Source: a virus. Taken from it: a stretch of DNA of 39,587 nt. A program made the position numbers and the translations under genes. A model generated the notes under the pieces. That model was given only the letters and a program-made list of their open reading frames with translations, had not been told where the DNA came from and made no database searches. This document shows, in pieces, positions 20,843-30,402 of the stretch; positions within the stretch are counted from its first letter, which is position 1; the number at the start of each line of letters is the position of its first letter. The DNA lies in the IMG/VR virus record IMGVR_UViG_3300021438_000033, positions 1-39,587 of that record. One strand, given 5' to 3'.

Positions 20843-22024
20843 TTAGTACCCAAAAGCAATGTATGAAACTGGAGTGCTAGACGCAGCAAGCGCAGTAAAA
20901 CCATTGGTGTTTAGATTGTTTGCTGATGTGGCTATCGTAGTCGCGCTGACTGCTGTCACCAAAACACAGAAACAGAGATTAGGAAATGTTGTCGGATAAA
21001 GCACTGTGCTTCCACCAGAGGTCGCAGAGCCTTGGCCAAACTGCACAATTAGATCATTCGGAAGTTTGATGTATTTGCTGATGGATGGATCAGGAAGCGT
21101 AAAGCCACCGTATCCGTATTTTTGGTTTGACCTGTTATAGAACAAGGCATATCCAACAGATTGTTCAATTAGTCCCCAGGATGTTGAATCATTGACTAAT
21201 GACACATCATTAGTGCCAGACCGCCTTGCACTCAAAGAACCTTGCAGAGACGTTTGCTGAGTGGCAAACGCATTTGAATAGGCATTTGTTGCTGTCGAAG
21301 CATTGATAGGCCAAGATGCGCTAGAAGCATCGGAATTCTTTGACCATTTTAGATTCGTTCCATCATAGTCGATCCACATTTGGTACTGTGATCCAGATGC
21401 AGAAGAGCCTGCATTAACAGCAATCGGAATGCTAGAAATTGCGCCAGTTTCAATGAAACCATAGGATACTGATGAAATAAGACTACTGACAGATTCGCCA
21501 TAGTCAGGAGATACCGTGACAGTCGTTACGCCAGTAGCGTATGCGGAACTAACAACCGTTCCGTAGTATGTTGTCGAGTCGCTATTATTCATTTTGACTC
21601 TGCGACCAGTAAGGAACGTAGTCCTGTAATCGCTTGTCACGCTAAAGCTAGTGCTGCTGACATACGTTGGAGTACCGGCAAAAGCGACCCAATTCTGTAC
21701 GCTTGTCGTACCTGGATCGTTGACACCAGAAATGTTGTCAAACGTAGAAATAACTACGCCATGTGCTTGTCCGTATTCTGGCGGTCCTTCAAGAATCATC
21801 TTGTATGAAGATCCAGCTTTCAGCCAAATCTCACCACCAGTCTCACCGCGCTGATCTAACTGAATCGGATTAGACCATGCCGTATCGGCTACTGGTGTTG
21901 TATATGCAAGCAACGGAGTAGACGTACCGGCTTCATAGAACCAGATCAGACCGCCAACTAGAAACGTACCGTCATCATTAAACTGAGCGTCTTGAAGGAT
22001 CGGAGATAGATATGCGTTGGACAT
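20843..22024 (-). CDS. Tail fibre protein
   Basis: A 393-residue protein. The N-terminal FLVGGLIWFYEAGTSTPLLA and PIQLDQRGETGGEIWL form a domain found at the start of many podovirus fibres and spikes. The C-terminus has IKLPNDLIVQFGQGSATSGG and TFPNLCFCVLVTA, which match the gp53-like fibre tip. The middle is Ser/Thr/Asn-rich beta structure. It probably contacts the host surface and is followed by a Tfa-like gene. Confidence 0.85.
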   Translation of the reverse strand: MSNAYLSPILQDAQFNDDGTFLVGGLIWFYEAGTSTPLLAYTTPVADTAWSNPIQLDQRGETGGEIWLKAGSSYKMILEGPPEYGQAHGVVISTFDNISGVNDPGTTSVQNWVAFAGTPTYVSSTSFSVTSDYRTTFLTGRRVKMNNSDSTTYYGTVVSSAYATGVTTVTVSPDYGESVSSLISSVSYGFIETGAISSIPIAVNAGSSASGSQYQMWIDYDGTNLKWSKNSDASSASWPINASTATNAYSNAFATQQTSLQGSLSARRSGTNDVSLVNDSTSWGLIEQSVGYALFYNRSNQKYGYGGFTLPDPSISKYIKLPNDLIVQFGQGSATSGGSTVLYPTTFPNLCFCVLVTAVSATTIATSANNLNTNGFTALAASSTPVSYIAFGY

Positions 22025-22029
22025 GATGT

Positions 22030-23820
22030 TTACCTACTTACGTCTGCGCCAACCGTTGCGCCGAATGTTGAAGTGAATGGCTGCATTCTGGAAGCGCTAA
22101 ACAATTTAGCAAGAGGGCCAGACTCCCTTCTCAATAAGGCAGCAGTTTTCTTTGGATCAAGCAAAGCTTCAGCAAGCCTTCTTTGCATTTCTTCCTCATT
22201 GTCTTTCATCATGTAACCAATAAGAGGAGTAACCCTACCAAGCATTCTTCCTGGCAATCCGGCGCGTTCGGCAATGTTTTGCATTGCAAGTTTTTGGAAT
22301 GTATCAGATCCTATTCCTTTACCCGACGTAGCTGCTTGAGCTTGTCTAGTAAGGTCGTTGGCTACTGAATGATAAACATCAATATCGCTTGGCTGCATAA
22401 TGTCAGAAAGTCTTGCGCCTTTAAATCCAGTAGCTTGTTTTGCAGTGTAATCAGCATTTCTTAAAGCACTTGCATATCTTTCAGCATTTTCTTTTGTCAA
22501 AACGCCAAAATCAGACAACGCAGGCGCTAGTTTTTCATAAAGCGACTGACCTACATCCATTCTAGAAATTGGCCTAGAAAGCTCTCTAAATGCAGCTTGT
22601 GCTTCTGCATACTTAGGAATGTTCTGGCCGCGCCATTCTTCAAAAGCATTCACAGTGCCTTTAAGCGCATTTTGCTGTGCTTTGCTAAGTGAGGTTTTGG
22701 CTTCATCTCGCAATGAATCAAGACCAACCTTGAGCCAATGCAATCCTTGTCCTGAGATTTCAGCAGGCACTTCGCCAGACTCAATTGCTTTAATCAAATC
22801 GGCAGGAATTGGTGTACCTTGTTCTGCTGCAATTGCTTGAGCTTGAGAAAGCGCATTACGCATGCTTGGGCGCTTGAATAATTCCCGCAATGACTCATCC
22901 ACAGGAACATTTGTTTGCATTGCTTCTTCATAAAGAGGTTTTGCGGCAATATCTCTAGCTTCAATTGCTGCGGCTTTGTCTGCTTCAGTGCCAGCAATAC
23001 CTTCAAGCGCAGCTTTTCTTGCAGATACATTTTCAGCGCGTCTTAACGCATAAGGGTCAGGCAGTGCTTGTTCTGCCCATCGTTGTGTGGCTGCAAGACC
23101 ACCAGAACTAGGGGCGGCTTCAGCCGCAGTCCATTCAACACCTGGCGTTTTTGATGCAGCGGATTCTAATTCTGTTGCTATATCTTCAGCACGATTGCCA
23201 ACTTGTCTTTTTAAAAGCCTAGACAGTATGTTTTGTTGACCACCAGAATAAAATGGCTCAACCATTCTTTTTGCTGTCCCGAACGCATAGGGAATAGCCT
23301 CACCCACCATTGATCCGCCAGCCCCAAAAGCTGCGCCTTTTGCTCTGTCCGATGCCTCACCCGGAGTAAGTAAGCCACCGGTAAGACCAGCAGCACCTGT
23401 TCTTGCTGCAAATCCAGCCAATCCCCGCAGACCTGCACTAGCAACACCGGCAGGACCAACAGCATATTCTGCCGCTTCTACTGGAATACGCCCAAGTGAT
23501 GGCAAAAACTCCTGTTCCGCTTCAGAATAAGCTTTTCCAGCAGCAAGCTTTTGACGTTCTTCTGGAGTCAAATCGACAAATGGCAGCGCCTCTTTTAAGC
23601 CCAAAGCGCCTTCAGTCAGAGCGATATTTGCATGGCGCAAGAATCGTTTACCAGCAGACTCGCTCATCATATCCCTAGGAACTCCATATTGTTCCCAAGG
23701 CTGTTTTGCTCGACTCTTTAAGGCTTCTTCAGCGCTTAATCCATAAATGTCATCAGATGGTTTTTTTGCCTTAAATCTATTTAAGGCTTCATCAGCAGAA
23801 AGACTGTAAATGTCGCTCAT
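22030..23820 (-). CDS. DNA ejection (internal virion) protein
   Basis: A 596-residue protein; I chose the ATG at 23820 (ATGA overlap with the upstream gene) over a GTG 12 nt earlier. The start has two copies of a short repeat, DIYSLSADEAL and DIYGLSAEEAL. A Gly/Ala-rich hydrophobic region follows (about 110-170, GPAGVASAGLRGLAGFAART), then long Ala/Glu/Lys-rich helices. This is the build of P22 gp16-type ejection proteins, which enter the cell and help form a channel for DNA. It belongs to a three-gene ejection cluster. Confidence 0.78.
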   Translation of the reverse strand: MSDIYSLSADEALNRFKAKKPSDDIYGLSAEEALKSRAKQPWEQYGVPRDMMSESAGKRFLRHANIALTEGALGLKEALPFVDLTPEERQKLAAGKAYSEAEQEFLPSLGRIPVEAAEYAVGPAGVASAGLRGLAGFAARTGAAGLTGGLLTPGEASDRAKGAAFGAGGSMVGEAIPYAFGTAKRMVEPFYSGGQQNILSRLLKRQVGNRAEDIATELESAASKTPGVEWTAAEAAPSSGGLAATQRWAEQALPDPYALRRAENVSARKAALEGIAGTEADKAAAIEARDIAAKPLYEEAMQTNVPVDESLRELFKRPSMRNALSQAQAIAAEQGTPIPADLIKAIESGEVPAEISGQGLHWLKVGLDSLRDEAKTSLSKAQQNALKGTVNAFEEWRGQNIPKYAEAQAAFRELSRPISRMDVGQSLYEKLAPALSDFGVLTKENAERYASALRNADYTAKQATGFKGARLSDIMQPSDIDVYHSVANDLTRQAQAATSGKGIGSDTFQKLAMQNIAERAGLPGRMLGRVTPLIGYMMKDNEEEMQRRLAEALLDPKKTAALLRRESGPLAKLFSASRMQPFTSTFGATVGADVSR

Positions 23821-25241
23821 TTTTGATCCCACATGGTTTTAAATTGAGCCTCATCAATTTCGCCCTTATCAAGCATATCAAGAGCGGCTTTGCGTCTGCC
23901 TTTTACAGCTTCATCAAGATTTGATTCCTTACCGTACTTGATTTCATATTTATCAAGTAATCGCTTCATTTCATTTACTGCTGCAATCCTATCGCCTCTA
24001 GGTATACTAGGATTTGCAAGATTGCCAGCGGCTTTTTCATAAGAGGCTCTATCAGCATCTGATTGCGGTCCTTCAAATCTAGGAACTGACTGAAGCAATG
24101 CGGCAGCATCAATTCCTAACTGTGTATCTGCTTTGCTCCAAGGGGTAGATAAAGTTGCAGCTTTAGTTGCCATCGTTCCATATTCAGCAACACCACCAGG
24201 AGTTGATTTGTTAATCAAATCTTTCAAATGCTGCTCATCAAACGCAGAAGTCATTTTTTCGTGCTGAATTTCCCTTGTTGCTTCAGCTTCACCAACCTTT
24301 CTTCCTTTGGCTTCTTCTTTGGCAAATGCAGCCTTTTCTTCAGGCGTAATTCCTTTGGCTGTCGGAAGTTGTCCACCCTGCTGAACTTGATTGATGTAGA
24401 TTCCAAGTTTGCTTTTTACGCTTGGATTTTCAATCTTTTGATAAAGATCTTTCAGCTTAGGCAGATTTTCAGGAGAAAACGACACAAGATTGCCTTGCTC
24501 ATCAGCAATGTTGTAGTCAGTGAAATCTTCCATTGGAGCTTGTTTTCCTAGCTTGCCGCGCCTACCAGATGTCCCTGGCAAGATTTCAGGTCCATGGGTA
24601 ATTGGGTTTCTATCAACCCTCTCACTAGTGCCCCAATAATGTTCCGATGATTCCGCTGGCGGCAAATTCCTTAACTGCGCTTCTTGTGCAGTTTTAGCCC
24701 TTCTAGACGCATAACCAAGACTCTCAGCAGTGCCAAGCACTTGCTCAGGGTGATATAGATCAATCGGCACATCCGGTTTGTAGCCATACGTTTCATCAAG
24801 AAACTTTAACGCACCACCAAGTCGGCCTTTAAATGTTTCAAGATCCTGTGCCGTTGGCTGTCTACCAGCAAGAGATTCTTGCCAGTTTTCAATCAATGGA
24901 CCAAGCGTATTAGCAAACGTATGCTGTTTTGCTTCTTTGGTCTTACGCTGATTTTCTTCAATCTTGCCTTGCGATTCCAGCATCTGAAATTGACGCAGCA
25001 TTTGTTCATTATTGAACTGCTGCATTTTCTGAGCAAAAGCAGGATCAATAGCGGCTGCTTCACTAAAACTAGCATTTGGATTTGAAGCATAAAGCTCACG
25101 CAGTCTTTGAGCATCAGCAATTGCTCTCTGCTTTTCTTGCAAATCAAGCAATGACATTTGATGCTTGGCCTGACGCTCTTGCCAACCGCCAATATCACCA
25201 GATTCGGCTAGACCTTGTAAAAGCATTTGAGATAATGGCAT
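23817..25241 (-). CDS. DNA ejection (internal virion) protein
   Basis: A 474-residue helical protein, Gln/Lys/Glu-rich, with coiled-coil segments near the start (SLLDLQEKQRAIADAQRLRE) and in the centre. It is of the size of P22 gp20 (471 residues) and has the same neighbours, so a gp20-like role in DNA transfer is likely. Sequence similarity cannot be judged by eye. Confidence 0.72.
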   Translation of the reverse strand: MPLSQMLLQGLAESGDIGGWQERQAKHQMSLLDLQEKQRAIADAQRLRELYASNPNASFSEAAAIDPAFAQKMQQFNNEQMLRQFQMLESQGKIEENQRKTKEAKQHTFANTLGPLIENWQESLAGRQPTAQDLETFKGRLGGALKFLDETYGYKPDVPIDLYHPEQVLGTAESLGYASRRAKTAQEAQLRNLPPAESSEHYWGTSERVDRNPITHGPEILPGTSGRRGKLGKQAPMEDFTDYNIADEQGNLVSFSPENLPKLKDLYQKIENPSVKSKLGIYINQVQQGGQLPTAKGITPEEKAAFAKEEAKGRKVGEAEATREIQHEKMTSAFDEQHLKDLINKSTPGGVAEYGTMATKAATLSTPWSKADTQLGIDAAALLQSVPRFEGPQSDADRASYEKAAGNLANPSIPRGDRIAAVNEMKRLLDKYEIKYGKESNLDEAVKGRRKAALDMLDKGEIDEAQFKTMWDQK

Positions 25242-25249
25242 AAAAACTC

Positions 25250-26050
25250 CTACAAAGTGCCTGTTGGCGTTTGACCAAACATAGGCATCATTCCAGTCGG
25301 CAACTGTGGTTTATTGGAAGATTTATATAATTGGTCAAATAAACTAGCGCCATATTCACCAATGGCTTTACCGCTAGCTAATCCAAGATCAGCCATATTT
25401 TGTCCAGTGGCAAAATTAGACGTAGCCATTGGCTGGTACATGCCTTGAGCCGCCGCTGTCGGACCCATAGCAGCGGTGTAACCCATCTTTGTAATGTCAC
25501 CGAGCATACCGGCCTGCTGTGCTGCTCCAGCCCTCTGCGCTGATTGTCCTTGGTTATAGACATTAAACGCATTCATGTACGCATTCTGCGCTCTTTGCCA
25601 TGCGTCTTGAAAACCAGTAGCTGCCTGTTTTTGACCAAACTGTTGCGAGGCTTGCAATTGCGCTCCAGACAACATTCCACCACGCGCTGCGGCTGATTGG
25701 TCTATCTGTTTCTGACCTTGCTGAAGCTGAAACTGATAGCCTGGAGTAGCCTGCAACTCAGCCAAGTTACGCACCATTGGCGTATACAGTGGCGATTCTT
25801 TATACATTTCAGGCGTGTATTGCTGATATTGAGACTGTCTAAGCAATTCTGGTAGCATCTGCTGATACATTTGCATACCAGCCTTGCCAAACTTCTGATA
25901 TGGTGCAGCACCTTGCTGTGCAAGCGCCCATATCTGTTCCATCATTTTCTGATTAGCTTTGTTGGCCGCACTACTGGAGGCCATTCCCATACCAGCACCA
26001 GCAAGAGAACCGGCAGCGGCGATTGTTCCACCAATAATTGCACCAGCCAT
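25250..26050 (-). CDS. DNA transfer protein, P22 gp7-like
   Basis: A 266-residue protein starting MAGAIIGGTIAAAGSLAGAG, a Gly/Ala-rich membrane-active segment. It contains ATPGYQFQLQQGQKQIDQSA then ARGGMLSGAQLQASQQFGQ, a motif pair typical of podovirus injection proteins. P22 gp7 is 229 residues and also the first of three ejection genes. It would be the first protein to insert into the host envelope. Confidence 0.82.
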   Translation of the reverse strand: MAGAIIGGTIAAAGSLAGAGMGMASSSAANKANQKMMEQIWALAQQGAAPYQKFGKAGMQMYQQMLPELLRQSQYQQYTPEMYKESPLYTPMVRNLAELQATPGYQFQLQQGQKQIDQSAAARGGMLSGAQLQASQQFGQKQAATGFQDAWQRAQNAYMNAFNVYNQGQSAQRAGAAQQAGMLGDITKMGYTAAMGPTAAAQGMYQPMATSNFATGQNMADLGLASGKAIGEYGASLFDQLYKSSNKPQLPTGMMPMFGQTPTGTL

Positions 26051-26052
26051 AG

Positions 26053-26508
26053 CTATGCCTCTAATAATTCAATTCGTTTCTGATATTCAGCGTAAGTCTC
26101 TGTGAATATCTCTTCCTCAATTTCATCAACTGAGTCTGTGTTGGAGCAATGTACGTTAATCCAGCTTGTGTCTGTTTCACAGTAAATTGCCCTTTGCGTA
26201 CCAGGCTTAGTGATAAACATGTCAGGCCCAGTAATTATACTCTTTTTGCCCTGTTCGTTATAAACATGGCATGTCCCATATAGAACTATGCACACATGCT
26301 CTTTTGCATGAACTTTAGTGATAATTGTTACGCCGCCTTTCACCCAATTGCGTCTTGCATACAATCCTTTACAAAACAAATGGTCCAACGGAGGCTCAAA
26401 TTCCTCCATCAGACCACGTTTGCAGGATTCTTCCATGGCATAGCGCAAAGACTCTATGCGCTTTACGCCAATGGGTACAAGATCAGTGCTTACTTTTTCT
26501 TGCAGCAT
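26053..26508 (-). CDS. Cupin-like protein in the virion gene cluster
   Basis: A 151-residue protein with a cupin-type beta barrel at about 45-120: [20 protein letters not shown], then [20 protein letters not shown] and [16 protein letters not shown]. His in VHAKEH and the PGTxR turn fit the two cupin motifs, so it may bind metal. Similar phage proteins occur next to ejection genes, but their role is not known. It overlaps the small basic gene by 19 nt. Confidence 0.75.
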   Translation of the reverse strand: MLQEKVSTDLVPIGVKRIESLRYAMEESCKRGLMEEFEPPLDHLFCKGLYARRNWVKGGVTIITKVHAKEHVCIVLYGTCHVYNEQGKKSIITGPDMFITKPGTQRAIYCETDTSWINVHCSNTDSVDEIEEEIFTETYAEYQKRIELLEA

Positions 26509-26636
26509 CCCGGCTTAGACTCTCTAGCTTTTGAGTAAGCAATAGCCTGGGCTTGCTTCATTGGCTTGCCAGCTTTTACCTCAGTCGCAATGTTTTTAGA
26601 AATTGTCTTCTGTGATGAACCTTTTTTCAACGGCAT
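26490..26636 (-). CDS. Small basic conserved phage protein
   Basis: A 48-residue protein: [20 protein letters not shown], then [17 protein letters not shown] and a CCKKK end. This small Lys-rich protein recurs in uncultured podoviruses beside tail and ejection genes. It is probably DNA-binding or a minor virion protein. Clear GGAG-type site upstream. Confidence 0.8.
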   Translation of the reverse strand: MPLKKGSSQKTISKNIATEVKAGKPMKQAQAIAYSKARESKPGCCKKK

Positions 26637-26648
26637 GATTGTCTCCTA

Positions 26649-28499
26649 TTAGCCTGACAAAATCGCAGTGTAATAAATAGTAACCGCTCCGCTTGAATTA
26701 TACCCAATAACTCTTACATCAAAACCTGTGCTGGAAACGCTTTTTAACTGAACTCCGACAGCACCGCTTATGCCAGATGGATCATAAATGTAAGCATTAA
26801 CTGCTGGTGTTCCTTGAAATGCCGTTGCAAATGTTTGAGAGGTGTCTCCGTAATATACCCCAGGGACACCGTACAGCGTTGTTGTAAATGCAAGAGGCAT
26901 TGAACCTGTCTGCATTTGACTGGCTGTAAATATAGTGTTTGCAGTATAAGAAATGTATCTTGATGCAAGGTTTGTCATGGATTGAGGACAAACATACACA
27001 GATGCCGACCCATAAATACCTATACCACCAGAAGATCCGCCTTGCCCATTTATGTTATTTGTTCCTATTGCTATTCCGTCACCCCCTGCGATTGAAATAG
27101 CTTTGCTGGATGGCTGAACTGCAAATTCATTCCCACCAATGTATGTGTTTGTTAATTGTGTACCTACAGTTTGTATGCCAATTGATCCAGAAACAGTGAT
27201 TTGATTTCCAGATATATTTACACCAGAAAATGAATTTGATGTGGTGTTGATCGCGATATTTGATGCGCTTGCAGATTCAGTGCTATTGCCGGTAAAAACA
27301 AAAATTGATGTGCTAGATGAAGATCCTGAACCTGTAACGAACTGCCCAATGTAATGATACAAACCACCTAAAAACTTGCATCCGATAACTTTTAGCCCTC
27401 CAGAGGAGTATTGATTGATGCCAATACCTCCAGAAGCCATAGAATACAGACTAGAAACAATTGCGCTATCACCAGAGTCAATATCATATTGATTTTCAAC
27501 AATTGTTGATGCGCCACTTTGTTGCTGGAATTGGCACGATGTAATTCTAAAATGAGACGCTTTTACAAAGTGAATGCCATCATATCCAGAAATGAATCCG
27601 CAATTTATGAAGCATGAATAGCTATTTTCTCCGCTAGATGCGCTGATTGATATGTATGAACCAGATGATCTTGTTGGATTTGTTGTAAATGTTATGTTTT
27701 GAAAAAAACAAGCCGATTGTGTTGATATTGATAAAACATCACCAGTTGAACTTGTAGCAACAATGGCCGAGCTATTTTGATTGTCCCCAACAAATGACAT
27801 TCCAGTAGAGCATGTCAATGAAGAAACAAGATACCGTCCAGCAGGGAAATACAAAGTCCTGTACGGATTAGCATTGATCGCGTTCTGAATGGCTGTGGTT
27901 GAATCTACCGTTCCACCAGGATCTGCTCCATACTTTTGAACATTGATATACGTTCCATACGATGCAGCATTGTTAAACGTATTCCAATCCGTACTGGTTA
28001 GATAGCCATTGGTCGTACCGTTTGCAGCCGCCATGCTAATCACCGGCGAAGTGCCGCCGGATGAGACTACAGGGGCCGTTCCACCGACTGAATTAACATA
28101 CGTTCCAGACGGTTGCTTATTGTTGAACGTATTCCAGTCAGCCGCGCTCAAATAGCCATTTGTTGTCGCATTAGCTTCTGTAATGCTAATGTTTGGAGTC
28201 GTTCCACCGGATGAAGCAATAGGCGAAGTGCCAGTAACGGCAGTCACTGTTCCAGTGGGCGATGACGTTACCCATGTGCTTCCATCCCAATAAATCGGAA
28301 CATTGATGGTCGTGTCAAAAAACGGCTGTCCAACCCAGAGATTAGCCGTTGGACGCGCAGACGTTGGGCCTGATCCAGTAAGCCCTGCCAAATAAATCTG
28401 GACTAACTGAAACCAGCTTTGCCATACAGCCTTGATTTTACTGCCAGCACCAGCAAGGTTTTCAATCGCAGAGTTAAGTGGCGGCTGTGGGAATGGCAT
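26649..28499 (-). CDS. Tailspike with pectate-lyase-type beta-helix
   Basis: A 616-residue protein. The first ~80 residues form the virion-attachment part (WFQLVQIYLAGLTG, PIYWDGSTWVTS). Two copies of an ATTNGYLSAADWNTFNN-type repeat follow (about 111-127 and 160-177). At about 186 the phrase NVQKYGADPGG, then AIQNAINANP and TLYFPAGRYLV, marks the start of a right-handed parallel beta-helix. The remainder is Ser/Asn/Ile-rich coils. Such spikes bind or cut surface polysaccharide; catalytic residues cannot be assigned by eye. Confidence 0.88.
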   Translation of the reverse strand: MPFPQPPLNSAIENLAGAGSKIKAVWQSWFQLVQIYLAGLTGSGPTSARPTANLWVGQPFFDTTINVPIYWDGSTWVTSSPTGTVTAVTGTSPIASSGGTTPNISITEANATTNGYLSAADWNTFNNKQPSGTYVNSVGGTAPVVSSGGTSPVISMAAANGTTNGYLTSTDWNTFNNAASYGTYINVQKYGADPGGTVDSTTAIQNAINANPYRTLYFPAGRYLVSSLTCSTGMSFVGDNQNSSAIVATSSTGDVLSISTQSACFFQNITFTTNPTRSSGSYISISASSGENSYSCFINCGFISGYDGIHFVKASHFRITSCQFQQQSGASTIVENQYDIDSGDSAIVSSLYSMASGGIGINQYSSGGLKVIGCKFLGGLYHYIGQFVTGSGSSSSTSIFVFTGNSTESASASNIAINTTSNSFSGVNISGNQITVSGSIGIQTVGTQLTNTYIGGNEFAVQPSSKAISIAGGDGIAIGTNNINGQGGSSGGIGIYGSASVYVCPQSMTNLASRYISYTANTIFTASQMQTGSMPLAFTTTLYGVPGVYYGDTSQTFATAFQGTPAVNAYIYDPSGISGAVGVQLKSVSSTGFDVRVIGYNSSGAVTIYYTAILSG

Positions 28500-30400
28500 T
28501 ATTTTGCTGCCTCAGTTGCGTATGCGGCTGCGCTCATCATAACAACCTTCACAGGATCGGTTATGCGGAACTTGAATACGTAGTTACGACTAACGCCAAG
28601 CCTGCGCCATTCTGCTCTGCGTAGATATTGACCAGCCTGACCAAAGCTAGTCCACATTTCGTTGCCGTATGTGTATCCACCATCACGGCTAACTTGCAAC
28701 ATAGCTTGCGGATCGTAAATCATTGGAACACTTCCAAGACTATAGCTTGCAATCAGGTCATAACCAGATTCGGTAGTAAGCAAATCGCCAGTTTCAGCAA
28801 GCAACAAATCCTCAACCTGTGTTGGAACAAGTCTAGTTGCATCACCAGTGCCTTGCTCCATATCCAAGCGCAACCGATAAATATGCAGTTTATTGAATGA
28901 TGTGCTTGCAAAGAAATGAGGCGTGATTAGCTCTCTGGCAATGTAATCGCCATTGTCAGTATAAGTCAGCGCGTCATAAGTGTAGAGATTGCCATTGCGA
29001 TAATCAGACACAAAAATCTGATTCTCAAACTGCGTAGCTCTTTGGCCGTAGTGCCTTGTATCAGCACCAGATGCAAGCTCAGACCAAACGTCTGACGTTG
29101 CGTCATACATCCATGTCTTTTTCTGTGACTGGAAGTTGATTACATAGAAGTCATGTCCAGTGAAACGGAATGAGTAAGCAATCGCATCCTCTGGAGAATC
29201 GTATTCATTGAATAGATAGTCTAGATCAGGCGTAGACACCGGTACGCAACGATAGTCCTGTACGCGAACAACAGAAATACCACCGCGCCTTGAGCGTCCG
29301 AGATAGAACAATTCGCCAGCACATCGAGCAATGGATCTGATAGCAACCAAGCCTACGTCAGTCGGAGATCCTGCAATTCTCTGCAACGGAAACGGATATG
29401 CGCCAGTGTTCTGCCAGTATTCTTGAGAAATTGCACCAAGAAGCACTAGCTGGCCGTTATCAACCGTCACTGCCTGCAAGTTATCCGTGTAGGACTCTTT
29501 GCTGGCGTACTGCAATGGGTCCCAATAGAAACCATCGTATGACGCTGACAGCCAAAATTGCTTAGTGCCAATGACATTGACAATGAAATAGCTGTCTAGA
29601 AATGTTACGGTCGTAGATTTTGGAAAGTTCGTCCCTGTGTACGCAGTCGTAATGTCTCTAAAGTTATTGACGATTTTGCATGTACCGGAATGAGTTCCGC
29701 CAAGCGGCACACCGATATGGAAACTATTAGCCGCAGTGCATACACCAGTACCAGGCGTTGGCCCTGTTGCTGTAAAGACCGTTCCAACCGTGTTTGTAGC
29801 AGCGCCAACTAACGTAAAGTCAGAGCTACCGACAGTTTCAATAACATATTCAGTGCTTGCCGTTAGATCCGGCGCGTTAGTCTCAATTAGGCTTACTGTA
29901 TAGTCACCGGAGGAAAGATTTGCATCACCAACAATGGATACGATCTGACCTGTTTTGCGCGTTGTCAGCGTCTCATAAATCGTTGCTACACGGCCTGATC
30001 GAGTGTATTGAAGTGTTGCCGTAGCTGGCTGGAAGATATAACCAGTAAGACCATCGACAATCATTAACTGAATGCCGTTATCCGACATGGACACAGTGCC
30101 AGTCGTTGTATTCAATTGGCCGCGTGTAACTACATTGCCATCTGGAGAGATTTCTAAAAGCTCATTGTATGCGACAGCAAACAACCGATTGACCGCTTGA
30201 AACCACCAGAGGCCACGAATCGGATTAGCACCTACATCCGTAAACGGCTTTAATCCTGGTGTGCCGTAAGCTACAAGGTTTGACTTGTCTTTTTCTGGCT
30301 TGATTTCAAGAAACAGATTCTGACGTTTCTGCGCTGATACCGCTCTAGCGCGGCCTGCAACACCAGGGCCAAGGATTGGGAGTTGCATTGTCTCAGGCAT
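28499..30400 (-). CDS. Tail hub / packaged DNA stabilisation protein, P22 gp10-like
   Basis: A 633-residue protein; P22 gp10 is 472. The N-terminal QLPILGPGVAGRARAVSAQK and VAYGTPGLKPFTDVG, and later DSYFIVNVIGTKQFWLSASY, LVLLGAISQEYW and GRSRRGGISVVRVQDYR, follow the gp10 beta-propeller pattern. The extra length contains Ser/Thr-rich insertions near 150-230. It would plug the portal below gp4 and hold the spikes. It has a TAATG overlap with the tailspike gene. Confidence 0.87.
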   Translation of the reverse strand: MPETMQLPILGPGVAGRARAVSAQKRQNLFLEIKPEKDKSNLVAYGTPGLKPFTDVGANPIRGLWWFQAVNRLFAVAYNELLEISPDGNVVTRGQLNTTTGTVSMSDNGIQLMIVDGLTGYIFQPATATLQYTRSGRVATIYETLTTRKTGQIVSIVGDANLSSGDYTVSLIETNAPDLTASTEYVIETVGSSDFTLVGAATNTVGTVFTATGPTPGTGVCTAANSFHIGVPLGGTHSGTCKIVNNFRDITTAYTGTNFPKSTTVTFLDSYFIVNVIGTKQFWLSASYDGFYWDPLQYASKESYTDNLQAVTVDNGQLVLLGAISQEYWQNTGAYPFPLQRIAGSPTDVGLVAIRSIARCAGELFYLGRSRRGGISVVRVQDYRCVPVSTPDLDYLFNEYDSPEDAIAYSFRFTGHDFYVINFQSQKKTWMYDATSDVWSELASGADTRHYGQRATQFENQIFVSDYRNGNLYTYDALTYTDNGDYIARELITPHFFASTSFNKLHIYRLRLDMEQGTGDATRLVPTQVEDLLLAETGDLLTTESGYDLIASYSLGSVPMIYDPQAMLQVSRDGGYTYGNEMWTSFGQAGQYLRRAEWRRLGVSRNYVFKFRITDPVKVVMMSAAAYATEAAK

Positions 30401-30402
30401 GG

